From Pseudomonadota bacterium (lineage in GTDB: Bacteria > Pseudomonadota > Gammaproteobacteria > Burkholderiales > Burkholderiaceae_C): DNA of 64,000 nucleotides. Position numbers and translations under genes: made by a program. This document shows positions 55,497 to 63,617 of the stretch, piece by piece (the stretch's first letter is position 1; every line of letters begins with the position of its first letter). The notes beneath the pieces are model-generated. The model worked only from the letters and a program-made list of their open reading frames with translations. It was not told the origin of the DNA and ran no database searches. The DNA is taken from the NCBI GenBank assembly GCA_020161065.1, contig JAIUPH010000028.1:124001-188000 (forward strand), written 5' to 3'.

Positions 55497-57058
55497 CAGG
55501 CAGCCCTCCGGTCGTCGCCGGCCGCCGCCGAGCCGGCGGACAGCGCCAGCAGCCGCGCCATCGTGATGTCGCCGCCGCGCAGTTCGGCGGCGATGCGGCC
55601 GCCGCGGAACACCAGCACGCGGGTGCACACGGTGGCCACTTCCTCGTAGTCGGTGGACACCACCACCAGCCCCGCGCCGGCGGCGGCGCGGCGGCGCAGC
55701 AGCGCGTAGATCTGCCGCTTGGCGCCGACGTCGACGCCGGCGGTGGGCTCTTCCAGCACCTGCACCGGCAGCGCCAGCGCCTCCCAGCGCGCCAGCACCA
55801 CCTTCTGCTGGTTGCCGCCCGACAGTTGCTGCACCACCGCCTGCGGCGCGCGCGGGTTGATGTCGAAGCGCTCGGCCAGCGCCTCGGCGCGCGCCAGCTC
55901 GCGGCGGCGGCGCCCGCCATCGAAGCCGCGCTCGCCGTGCAGGCGCGGGTTCGGGAAGAGGTTCTCCTGCACGCTCATCGAGCCGGCCAGGTTCTGCTCC
56001 AGCCGCTCGCCGGCGGTGTAGCCGATGCCCGCGGCGATGGCCTGCGACGGGCTGCGCAGCACGCGATCGACGCCGGCGACCGCCAGCCGGCCGGCCACCA
56101 GCGGCTCGCAGCCGAACAGCGCGCGGCCGATGGCGTCCTGGCCGGCGCCGCGCAGGCCCACCAGGCCGAGGATCTCGCCGGGCTGCAGCGCCAGGTCCAC
56201 CGGGCCGGCGTTGCCGGCCACCGCGCCGTGCAAGGCCAGCAAGGGCGGCCCGGGGTGCGCCGCGGCCGGCGCGGCCGGCGCGTCCGACGCGGCCGGCACG
56301 TCACCGCGCGGCGCGCTGCCGAGCGGCTGGCCGACGATCAGCTCCACCAGCTCGGCCTCGCCGCTGTCGGCGACGCGGCGCACGCCGACCAGGCGGCCGT
56401 CGCGCATCACGGCGGCGCGGTCGGCGAGCTGCATCACCTCGTCGAGCCGGTGCGACACGTAGATCATGCCCACGCCCTGGCGGCGCAACTCGCGCAGCAC
56501 GTCGAACAGGCGTTGCACGTCGGTCGCCGGCAGGCTGGCGCTGGGCTCGTCGAGCACCAGCAGCCGCGCCTGCACCGCCAGCGCGCGGCCGATGGCCAGC
56601 AGCGACTTCTCGGCCCGCGTCAGCGAGAACACGCGGCGCCGCGGATCGATGTCGCAGCCCACGCGCGCCAGCACGCTGCGCGCGCGCTCGTCGGCGGCGG
56701 CCCAGTCGATCAGGCCGCGGCGCCAACCGAAGCGGCGCGGATAGCCCATGCCCAGCGCCACGTTCTCGGCCACCGTCATCCACTCCACCAGGCCCAGGTC
56801 CTGGTGGATGAAGGCCACCGGCTGGCGCAGCGGGTCGCGGCTGCGCCAGGCCGATTCGGGCTGCCCGTCGAACAGCATCTGGCCGGCGTCGGCCTTGTAG
56901 ATGCCCGCCAGCAGCTTGATCAGCGTGCTCTTGCCGGCGCCGTTCTCGCCCAGCAGCGCCAGCACCTCGCGGGCGTCGACGTCCAGGCTGAGGTCGTCGA
57001 CGGCCTGCGTGCCGCCGAAGCGCTTGCTGACGTTGGCGAAGCGAAGCAGCGCCGTCAT
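55496..57058 (-). CDS. sugar ABC transporter ATPase (CUT2, RbsA/MglA type)
   Basis: Double-length ATPase of 520 residues with two nucleotide-binding halves. Half 1 has Walker A LGENGAGKSTLIKLL near residue 38, a degenerate signature FSLTRAEKSLLAIGRAL near 145 and Walker B LLVLDEPSASL. Half 2 has the altered P-loop region GLVGLRGAGQDAIGRALFG near 305 and an intact signature QLSGGNQQKVVLARWEAL near 415. Its Walker B reads VLEEPTAGVD, with Glu where Asp normally stands. Relatives also keep only part of the motifs in the second half, but the LDEP-to-LEEP change is uncommon in the subgroup. It follows the lactonase gene (ATGA overlap) and precedes the permease. Confidence 0.92.
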   Translation of the reverse strand: MTALLRFANVSKRFGGTQAVDDLSLDVDAREVLALLGENGAGKSTLIKLLAGIYKADAGQMLFDGQPESAWRSRDPLRQPVAFIHQDLGLVEWMTVAENVALGMGYPRRFGWRRGLIDWAAADERARSVLARVGCDIDPRRRVFSLTRAEKSLLAIGRALAVQARLLVLDEPSASLPATDVQRLFDVLRELRRQGVGMIYVSHRLDEVMQLADRAAVMRDGRLVGVRRVADSGEAELVELIVGQPLGSAPRGDVPAASDAPAAPAAAHPGPPLLALHGAVAGNAGPVDLALQPGEILGLVGLRGAGQDAIGRALFGCEPLVAGRLAVAGVDRVLRSPSQAIAAGIGYTAGERLEQNLAGSMSVQENLFPNPRLHGERGFDGGRRRRELARAEALAERFDINPRAPQAVVQQLSGGNQQKVVLARWEALALPVQVLEEPTAGVDVGAKRQIYALLRRRAAAGAGLVVVSTDYEEVATVCTRVLVFRGGRIAAELRGGDITMARLLALSAGSAAAGDDRRAA

Positions 57059-57978
57059 GACGTGGCGCCGCGGGTGCGCAGCCGGATGCGGTAGAGCGAC
57101 GTGCTGGCGCAGATGAACAGCTCGTCGCCGGCGGCGCCGCCGAACACCAGGTTGCCCACCTTCTCCGGCACCGGAATGCGGCCGATGCGCGTGCCGTCGG
57201 CGTGGTAGACCTGCACGCTGTCGGCGCTGCTGGTGTAGACGAAGCCGTTGACGTCGACGCGCAGGCCGTCGGCCAGGCCCGGCTCGATGACGGCGAACAC
57301 GCGCGGCCGCCCCAGGTCTTGCCCCGCGACCACGTCGAACACGGCGATGTGATGGTGGCCGCCGCCGTCACTGCGCAGCGCCGCCGAGGTGTCGCTGACG
57401 TAGAGCAGCGATTCGTCGGGCGAGAAGGCCAGGCCGTTGGGCTCTTGCACCCAGTCGCTCACGATGCGCGTGGCGCCGCTGGCCGGGTCGTGGCGGAAGA
57501 CGTAGCAATCGCCGAGCTCGCTCTCGGCCCGGTGGCCTTCGCGATCGGACACGATGCCGTAGGGCGGGTCGGTGAACCAGATGCTGCCGTCGCGCTTGAC
57601 GACCACGTCGTTGGGCGAGTTGAAGCGCCGCCCCTGGTAGCGGTCGACGACGATGTCGTCGCCCAGCGGGCGGCCGGCGGCGTCGAAGCGCGTGCGCAGG
57701 ATGGCGCGGCGCCCGTGCGAGCAATGCAGCAGCGCGCCGTCGGCTTCCAGCACGTGGCCGTTGGTGAACTCCACCGCCTCCTGCCAGACGCGCAGGCCGC
57801 GCTGCTCGTGCCAGCACAGCATGCGGTTGTTGGGGATGTCGCTCCACAGCAGCTCGGCCGACCGCGGCAGCCACACGGGCCCTTCGCTCCAGGCCGCGCC
57901 CGAGCACAGGCACTGCAGCGGCCCCGCGCCGTCGGCGACGGCGGCGAAGCGCGGATCGAGCACCTGGAGGGCCGGCAT
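57055..57978 (-). CDS. SMP-30/gluconolactonase-family lactonase
   Basis: Beta-propeller lactonase of 307 residues. Metal ligands and catalytic residues appear as Glu in AAWSEGPVWLPRSAEL near residue 30, Asn in FNSPNDVVVKRDGSIWFTDP near 120, Asn in WVQEPNGLAFSPDESLL near 178 and Asp in GLADGLRVDVNGFVY near 240. These are the same positions as in human SMP-30 and bacterial gluconolactonase. It would open aldonolactones to aldonates, feeding the idonate/gluconate genes. It heads the CUT2 operon, its stop overlaps the ATPase start, and its 5' region carries the first of four GntR-type palindromes 23 bases from the ATG. Confidence 0.9.
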   Translation of the reverse strand: MPALQVLDPRFAAVADGAGPLQCLCSGAAWSEGPVWLPRSAELLWSDIPNNRMLCWHEQRGLRVWQEAVEFTNGHVLEADGALLHCSHGRRAILRTRFDAAGRPLGDDIVVDRYQGRRFNSPNDVVVKRDGSIWFTDPPYGIVSDREGHRAESELGDCYVFRHDPASGATRIVSDWVQEPNGLAFSPDESLLYVSDTSAALRSDGGGHHHIAVFDVVAGQDLGRPRVFAVIEPGLADGLRVDVNGFVYTSSADSVQVYHADGTRIGRIPVPEKVGNLVFGGAAGDELFICASTSLYRIRLRTRGATS

Positions 57979-58000
57979 GCGGCGAGTGTCGATGAAAAGC

Positions 58001-58014
58001 AGTTACCGGTAACT
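58001..58014. promoter_or_regulatory. GntR/IdnR-type operator 1 (lactonase side)
   Basis: AGTTACCGGTAACT is a perfect 14-base palindrome 23 bases upstream of the lactonase ATG. The TTACCGGTAA core is the form known for E. coli GntR/IdnR operators. It would repress or activate the minus-strand lactonase - CUT2 operon. Confidence 0.75.
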
Positions 58015-58105
58015 AGCACTTACCCGAGGGCGGCCGGGCCTGGCGCTTCGCCTATGATCGACGCGCACCGAGTGCCGTCGCCGCCGCGGCGCCGGCCTCG
58101 ACCTT

Positions 58106-58117
58106 GACACCGGTATC
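58106..58117. promoter_or_regulatory. GntR/IdnR-type operator 2 (repressor side)
   Basis: GACACCGGTATC differs by one base from the palindrome GATACCGGTATC. It overlaps TTGACA at 58104-58109, a perfect -35-like element facing the repressor gene at 58153, although no good -10 box follows. Autoregulation by this site is likely. Confidence 0.65.
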
Positions 58118-58152
58118 GCTTGTTCCTCCAACCGCCCGCATCAGAGGTCGAC

Positions 58153-59412
58153 GTGCCCGCCCGAACCGCATCCGCCCCGCGCAAGGCCTCGCACCAGGTC
58201 TCGCACAAGGCCTCGCACAAGGCCTCGCACCAGGCCGCGCCCCAGCCCACGGCCAAGCCGAAGGCCAAGGCCAAGGCCGCGGCCAAGCCCGTTCCCGTGC
58301 CCAGGCCCGGCGCCCGCGGCGCGGCCGCCAAGCGCGCATCACCGACGCCGAAGCCGACGCCGACGCCAACGCCACCACCGCCGCCGGTCAAGCCGGTCAC
58401 GATGGCCGACATCGCCGCGCGCCTGGGCGTGTCGAAGATGACGGTGTCGCGTGCGCTCAACCGCGAAGGCAGCAACCCGCGCAGCACCAGCGAAGCGCTG
58501 CGCCAGCGCATCCTGCAAGCCTGCCAGGAAATGGGTTATGTGGTCGACCAGACGGCGCGCACCTTCTCGTCCAAGCGCTCGGGCTTCGTCGCCGCGCTGG
58601 TGCCGGCGCTGAACAACTCCAACTTCTCCGACACCGCCCACGGGCTGACCGCCGCGCTGGAGGCGAGCGGCCTGCAACTGCTGCTGGGCTACACCGACTA
58701 CGACGCCGCCACCGAGGAGCGGCTGCTGCGCGCCCTGCTCAGCCGGCGGCCCGAAGCGGTGGTCGTCACCGGCGGCACGCACACGCCGGCGGCGCGCAAG
58801 CTGCTCAAGGCGGCTGGCATCCCGGTCGTCGAAACCTGGGACCTGCCGGCGCAGCCGATCGACCATTGCGTGGGCTTCTCCAACGCCGAAGCGGTGGCGC
58901 AACTGGTGCGCCAGTTGCACGCGCAGGGCCACCGGCGCATCGGCTTCCTGGGCGGCCTGCCGAGCAGCGACGCCCGCGGCGCCGACCGCCGCCGCGGCTA
59001 CGAGAGCGCGATGCGCGAGCTCGGCCTCGATGCGACGCGGCAGCTCAGCGTCGGCCAGGCGCCGGTGTCGATGGAGCACGGCGCCCAGGGCGTCGTGCAA
59101 CTGCTGCACCGCTGGCCCGACACGCAGGCCCTGGTCTGCGTCTCGGACCATCCGGCGTTCGGCGCGCTGGCCGAATGCCAGCGCCGCGGCATCGCGGTGC
59201 CGGGCCGGCTGGCCATCGCCGGCTTCGGCGGCTTCGAGGTCGGCGCCAGCTGCCACCCGCGGCTGACCACCGTGGCGGTCGACTGCGCCGGCATCGGCCG
59301 TGCCGCCGGCGAGCTGCTGCTGCGCGCCATCGCCGCGGCGCGCGACGGCCGGCGGCTGTCGCCGGAGACCGTGCTGATCCCCTATCGCGTGGAGATGCGC
59401 GGAAGCACTTGA
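58153..59412 (+). CDS. LacI-family repressor, GntR (gluconate/idonate) type, with Lys/Ala/Pro-rich N-terminal extension
   Basis: Regulator of 419 residues from GTG at 58153 (AGAGG upstream); TTG at 58120 is possible. The LacI HTH lies at about residues 82-105 (VTMADIAARLGVSKMTVSRA). The ligand domain follows (TFSSKRSGFVAALVPALNNS, THTPAARKLLKAAGIPVVE), the latter block shared with E. coli GntR, which binds gluconate. Unusually, the HTH is preceded by about 80 residues rich in Lys, Ala and Pro, including four ASHK/ASHQ-type repeats coded by a 12-base tandem repeat and a PTPTPTPPPP run. This resembles histone-H1-like tails and may add nonspecific DNA binding. It is divergent from the lactonase operon and convergent with the idnD-like gene. 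Confidence 0.88.
   Translation: MPARTASAPRKASHQVSHKASHKASHQAAPQPTAKPKAKAKAAAKPVPVPRPGARGAAAKRASPTPKPTPTPTPPPPPVKPVTMADIAARLGVSKMTVSRALNREGSNPRSTSEALRQRILQACQEMGYVVDQTARTFSSKRSGFVAALVPALNNSNFSDTAHGLTAALEASGLQLLLGYTDYDAATEERLLRALLSRRPEAVVVTGGTHTPAARKLLKAAGIPVVETWDLPAQPIDHCVGFSNAEAVAQLVRQLHAQGHRRIGFLGGLPSSDARGADRRRGYESAMRELGLDATRQLSVGQAPVSMEHGAQGVVQLLHRWPDTQALVCVSDHPAFGALAECQRRGIAVPGRLAIAGFGGFEVGASCHPRLTTVAVDCAGIGRAAGELLLRAIAAARDGRRLSPETVLIPYRVEMRGST
58186..58233 (+). repeat. 12-bp tandem repeat, four copies, inside the repressor gene
   Basis: Four adjoining 12-base units of the form GCCTCGCAC(C/A)AG encode Ala/Val-Ser-His-Gln/Lys repeats in the N-terminal tail of the LacI-family regulator. Units differ at one or two bases. 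Copy number could vary by slippage and change the tail length. Confidence 0.85.
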
Positions 59413-59422
59413 AGGCGCCGGC

Positions 59423-60523
59423 TCAGGCGGCCTCGGCGGCGAAGTCCAGCAGCACCTTCATCGCACGCTTGCGGTCGCCGGCCAGCTCGAAGGCTTCGCG
59501 CGCGCGTGCCAGCGGGAAGGCGCCCGTGATCATCGGCCGCAGGTCGATGCGGCCTTCGTTGATCAGCCGCACGGCCAGCCTGAACTCGTCGTGGAAGCGG
59601 AAGCTGCCCAGCAGCGCCAGCTCCTTGGCGACGATCAGGTTTTGCGGCACCGAGACGTCGCCGCCCAGCCCCAACTGCACCACGGTGCCGCGCGGCCGCA
59701 TGGCGTCCAGCCCGGCGCGCAGCGCACGCTCGTTGCCGCTGCACTCGAACATCACGTCGAAGCTGCCCTTGTCGGCGCTGAAGCGCTCGGTCCACTGCGC
59801 ATCGCGCGCGGCGTTGATCGTCGCTTGCGCGCCCATCGCCCGCGCCACGGCCAGCGTCTCGTCGGTGAGGTCCACCGCCGTCACCTCGGCCGCGCCATGG
59901 ATGCGCGCCGCCGCCACGGCCAGCGTGCCGATGGGCCCGCAGCCCGACACCAGCACGCGCTTGCCCAGCAGCGCGCCGGCGCGCTGCACGCCGTGCAGCG
60001 CCACCGAGAACGGCTCCGCCAGCGCGGCGTGCTGCAGCGGCACGTGCGCGGCGACGGGTTCGCATTGCACGGCGTCGCACACCAGCACGTTGCGGAAGGC
60101 GCCTTCGACGTGCGGGTCGCGCATGGCGCTGCCATAAAAGCGCATGTCCAGGCATTGGTTGGGCAGGCCTTCGAGGCAGTATTTGCAGCCGCCGCAAGGC
60201 CGGCTGGGGTTGACGGCGACCTTGTCGCCGACCTTGATGCGCACCACGCCCGGCGCCACGGCGCCCACCGTGCCCGCCACCTCGTGCCCGAGGATCATCG
60301 GCCGCTTGATGCGCACCGCGCCGAAGCCGCCGGCGTGAAAGTAATGCAGGTCCGAGCCGCAGATGCCGCCGAAGCCCACCTGCACCACCACCTGCCCGGG
60401 CCCCGGTTCGCCGGCGTCCTGCTCGACGACGCGCAGGTCGTCGGGCGCGTTGATCACCAGGCAGGTGCAGCGCAGCCGCAGCGGCCGCCCGTCGTCGGAG
60501 GCTTCGAGCGTCGTGTTCGTCAT
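59423..60523 (-). CDS. idnD: L-idonate 5-dehydrogenase (zinc MDR family)
   Basis: NAD(P)-dependent zinc dehydrogenase of 366 residues that would oxidise L-idonate to 5-keto-D-gluconate. FGGICGSDLHYFHAGGFGAV near residue 51 holds the catalytic Cys and the family-specific HYFHAGGFG stretch. PMILGHEVAGTVG near 76 holds the zinc His-Glu, and the structural zinc loop is CGGCKYCLEGLPNQC near 110. The Rossmann fingerprint is VSGCGPIGTLAVAAARIHGA near 193. This wording matches IdnD better than sorbitol or threonine dehydrogenases. The gene is divergent from the SDR gene and has its own operator 21 bases upstream. It is convergent with the repressor gene. Confidence 0.85.
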   Translation of the reverse strand: MTNTTLEASDDGRPLRLRCTCLVINAPDDLRVVEQDAGEPGPGQVVVQVGFGGICGSDLHYFHAGGFGAVRIKRPMILGHEVAGTVGAVAPGVVRIKVGDKVAVNPSRPCGGCKYCLEGLPNQCLDMRFYGSAMRDPHVEGAFRNVLVCDAVQCEPVAAHVPLQHAALAEPFSVALHGVQRAGALLGKRVLVSGCGPIGTLAVAAARIHGAAEVTAVDLTDETLAVARAMGAQATINAARDAQWTERFSADKGSFDVMFECSGNERALRAGLDAMRPRGTVVQLGLGGDVSVPQNLIVAKELALLGSFRFHDEFRLAVRLINEGRIDLRPMITGAFPLARAREAFELAGDRKRAMKVLLDFAAEAA

Positions 60524-60543
60524 GTGGGAACTTGTCTGGGATG

Positions 60544-60555
60544 GTGACCGGTAAC
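60544..60555. promoter_or_regulatory. GntR/IdnR-type operator 3 (idnD side)
   Basis: GTGACCGGTAAC matches the palindrome GTTACCGGTAAC at all but one position and lies 21 bases upstream of the idnD-like ATG. Confidence 0.65.
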
Positions 60556-60623
60556 TTTAGTGGTCGCTGGACGAGTCTGCCGCAGGGAAAACACTGCATA
60601 GCCGATTTGCGGCCGACGCCTAC

Positions 60624-60635
60624 GATACCGGTATC
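60624..60635. promoter_or_regulatory. GntR/IdnR-type operator 4 (SDR side)
   Basis: GATACCGGTATC is a perfect 12-base palindrome 72 bases before the SDR start. It has the same TACCGGTA core as sites 1-3 and probably controls the SDR - gluconokinase - dehydrogenase operon. Confidence 0.72.
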
Positions 60636-60706
60636 AACTTTGTCGCGGCGCCTTCAATGCATCGGCGGCGACGCGGCACCCGTTCCCCCACTCGGCGAGG
60701 CTCGAC

Positions 60707-61474
<768 letters not shown>

Positions 61475-61498
61475 CGGCGAGCGCGGCGGGTGGCTGAC

Positions 61499-62086
61499 AT
61501 GTCCCAGCCCAAGCGCGTGGTGGTGATGGGGGTCAGCGGTTGCGGCAAGTCGGCGCTCGCCGGCGGGCTTGCCGAATGGTTGGGCTGGCGAATGGTCGAC
61601 GCCGACGACCTGCACGCGCCGGCGGCGGTGGCGCGCATGCGCGCCGGCCGGGCGCTGGACGATGCCGAGCGGCTGCCGTGGCTCGACCGCGTCGGCGCGG
61701 TGCTGGCCGACGCCGCGGCGCAAGGCCAGGGCCTGGTGGTCGCGTGTTCCGCGCTGCGCCGCGTTCACCGCGACCGGCTGCGCGCGGCCTGCCCCGATCT
61801 GGGCTTCATCTTCCTCAGCGGCAGCCGCGAACGCATCGCCGAGCGCCTGGCGCAGCGCCGTGGCCACTACATGCCGGCGTCGCTGCTGGACAGCCAGCTG
61901 CAGACCCTCGAACCGCCGGGCGCCGACGAGCCCGACGTGCTGCACCTGGGCATCGAGCCACCCTTGGCGCAACTGGTGCGGCAAGCCGCCGACGCCGTTC
62001 AAGCGGGCGAACGAGCGGCTGAACGAACGGCAGAACGAGCGGCAGAACCGACCGCCGCCGCGCCCCCCATGGAGCCTCGCGCATGA
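61499..62086 (+). CDS. gntK: gluconokinase (thermoresistant type)
   Basis: Kinase of 195 residues from ATG at 61499 (GTG at 61490 is possible) that phosphorylates D-gluconate to 6-phosphogluconate. The P-loop VMGVSGCGKSALAGGLAEWL lies near residue 12, the gluconate-binding block MVDADDLHAPAAVARMRAGR near 32, and LPWLDRVGAVLAD near 60. VACSALRRVHRDRLR near 82 and FIFLSGSRERIAERLAQRRGHYM near 104 are the lid region. All belong to the GntK/IdnK family. The C-terminus has an extra Ala/Glu/Arg tail coded by a 12-base tandem repeat. The stop overlaps the next gene's start (ATGA). Confidence 0.92.
   Translation: MSQPKRVVVMGVSGCGKSALAGGLAEWLGWRMVDADDLHAPAAVARMRAGRALDDAERLPWLDRVGAVLADAAAQGQGLVVACSALRRVHRDRLRAACPDLGFIFLSGSRERIAERLAQRRGHYMPASLLDSQLQTLEPPGADEPDVLHLGIEPPLAQLVRQAADAVQAGERAAERTAERAAEPTAAAPPMEPRA
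62009..62056 (+). repeat. 12-bp tandem repeat, about four copies, at the gluconokinase C-terminus
   Basis: Units GAACGAGCGGCT / GAACGAACGGCA / GAACGAGCGGCA / GAACCGACCGCC encode ERAA-ERTA-ERAA-EPTA. They add a charged tail beyond the kinase fold. This is the second in-frame 12-base repeat in the same regulon, the first being in the repressor gene. Confidence 0.8.
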
Positions 62087-63027
62087 CCGATATCGATAAC
62101 GCCACCGCCACCGCCACCCCGCCGCAGCGCTGGCGCGTCGCCGTGATCGGCGTGGGCATCATGGGCAACGCCATCGCGCGCCGGCTCGCCGAGTGCGGCC
62201 ACGACCTGGCCGTGTTCGATCTCGATCGCGGCAAGCTGCAGCCGTTGCTGGCGCTCGGCGCCAGGGCACCGGCCAGCGCCGCCGACGCGGCGCGCGGCGC
62301 GGCGTTCGTCATCACCAGCCTCAACTCGGCGGCCATCGTTCGCAGCGCCGTGTTCGGCGATGGCGGCGTGGCCGAGGGGCTGGGCGCCGACGCGCTGCTG
62401 GTCGACATGTCGTCGATCGATCCGCCGTCCACGCGCGCGCTCGGCGACGAACTGCGGCGGCGCTGCGGCGCGGGCTGGGTCGACGCGCCGCTGTCCGGCG
62501 GCGCGCCCAAGGCCTTGCGCGGCACGCTGACGGTGATGGCCGGCGGCACCGCAGCCGACGTCGCCAGGGCCCGGCTGCTGATGAAGGACTTGTGCGCCCA
62601 CTACACCCACATGGGCCCGGCCGGCGCCGGCCAGACCACCAAGCTGGTGAACCAGTTGCTGTGCGCCATCGGCTTCCAGGCCGTGGCCGAAGCGGTGCGG
62701 CTGGCCGAAGCCGGCGGCGTCGACGCCGCCCGCCTGGCGCAAGCCCTGCAAGGCGGCCGCGCCGACAGCCAGATCCTCGCCGAGTTCGGCCCCAAGATGG
62801 CCGCCCGCGACGACACCCCGACCGGCCGCATCGACAACATGCTCAAGGACCTGGAGGCCGTGCAGGCCTTCTCGCAAAGCCAGCGCCTGCCGCTGCCCCT
62901 GACCGGCCACGTGGCCGAACTGCACCGCGCCTTCGTGGCCGCGGGCCTCGGTGCCGCCGACACGGTGGCCATGATGAAGCAGTTCGACGGTTACCGCGCG
63001 GTGTCGCCGATCGCGCCGGCCGCGTAG
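62083..63027 (+). CDS. NAD(P)-dependent beta-hydroxyacid dehydrogenase (6-phosphogluconate-dehydrogenase-like)
   Basis: Oxidoreductase of 314 residues of the 3-hydroxyisobutyrate/tartronate-semialdehyde/6PGDH family. The nucleotide fingerprint is VAVIGVGIMGNAIARRLAEC near residue 19, the substrate block VDAPLSGGAPKALRGTLTVM near 132, and the catalytic Lys is in AGQTTKLVNQLLCAIGFQ near 185. At 314 residues it is too short for classical 6-phosphogluconate dehydrogenase, so 2-hydroxy-3-oxopropionate reductase-like or a short 6PGDH-like enzyme is likely. Coupled to gntK by ATGA overlap, it should act on the gluconokinase product or on a side branch. Its last 37 bases overlap the end of soxG on the other strand. 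Confidence 0.82.
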   Translation: MTDIDNATATATPPQRWRVAVIGVGIMGNAIARRLAECGHDLAVFDLDRGKLQPLLALGARAPASAADAARGAAFVITSLNSAAIVRSAVFGDGGVAEGLGADALLVDMSSIDPPSTRALGDELRRRCGAGWVDAPLSGGAPKALRGTLTVMAGGTAADVARARLLMKDLCAHYTHMGPAGAGQTTKLVNQLLCAIGFQAVAEAVRLAEAGGVDAARLAQALQGGRADSQILAEFGPKMAARDDTPTGRIDNMLKDLEAVQAFSQSQRLPLPLTGHVAELHRAFVAAGLGAADTVAMMKQFDGYRAVSPIAPAA

Positions 63028-63617
63028 CTCAGCCAATGGGCCAGGTAGTGGCCGTGCGCGCGGTCGACGAGAAGGCCTGCGGCGTCCGGCGCGTCGCGCC
63101 AGACCACGGCGGCGATGTCCGCCAGCCGCATGCGCGAGGCCTGGCCGGCTTCGCGCGGCAAGGCCTGCGCGTCGACCAGGCGCGAGAGCAGCGCCTCCAC
63201 CTGCGCGCCGCGCAGTTGCAGCACCAGGTTGCCGGGCGACAGGTCGAGCGCGCAGGCCAGGCGGCCCGGCGCCGGGTGCAGCGCGGCCAGCAGCGCCGCG
63301 GCCAGCGCGCGGTCTTGCGTCAGCAGCAAGGTCTCATCGGGACGGCACCAGACGAGCCGCGGCTCGGCGCCGCAGCACTGTCCCGGCTGCGGCAGGCCCG
63401 GCAGCCGGTCGGCCGTCGGCTCGGCCGTCAGCGCGGCCGCCAACGCTGCCGTGCCGGCGCCGGCCACGTGCCGCAGCGACAGCACGTGCATCGGCTCGAC
63501 CACCGTAACGGTGACCATCAGCGCCAGCGCCGGCGAAGGCCGCGGCCACAGCGCCGCCCAATCGGCGGCCTCCGCAGCGGCCAGCGGCAAGACGGCGGCT
63601 CGCTCAGCCGAGGCCAT
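62991..63617 (-). CDS. soxG: sarcosine oxidase gamma subunit
   Basis: Small subunit of heterotetrameric sarcosine oxidase, 208 residues. This enzyme oxidatively demethylates sarcosine to glycine and passes the methyl group to tetrahydrofolate. Family features are RPSPALALMVTVTVVEPMHVL near residue 40, RLVWCRPDETLLLTQD near 100, and the conserved end LLVDRAHGHYLAHWLSYAAG. It starts inside the end of the soxA gene (14-base overlap), as is usual in soxBDAG operons. The 3' end overlaps the convergent dehydrogenase gene by 37 bases. soxB and soxD would lie beyond the window's right edge. Confidence 0.85.
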   Translation of the reverse strand: MASAERAAVLPLAAAEAADWAALWPRPSPALALMVTVTVVEPMHVLSLRHVAGAGTAALAAALTAEPTADRLPGLPQPGQCCGAEPRLVWCRPDETLLLTQDRALAAALLAALHPAPGRLACALDLSPGNLVLQLRGAQVEALLSRLVDAQALPREAGQASRMRLADIAAVVWRDAPDAAGLLVDRAHGHYLAHWLSYAAGAIGDTAR

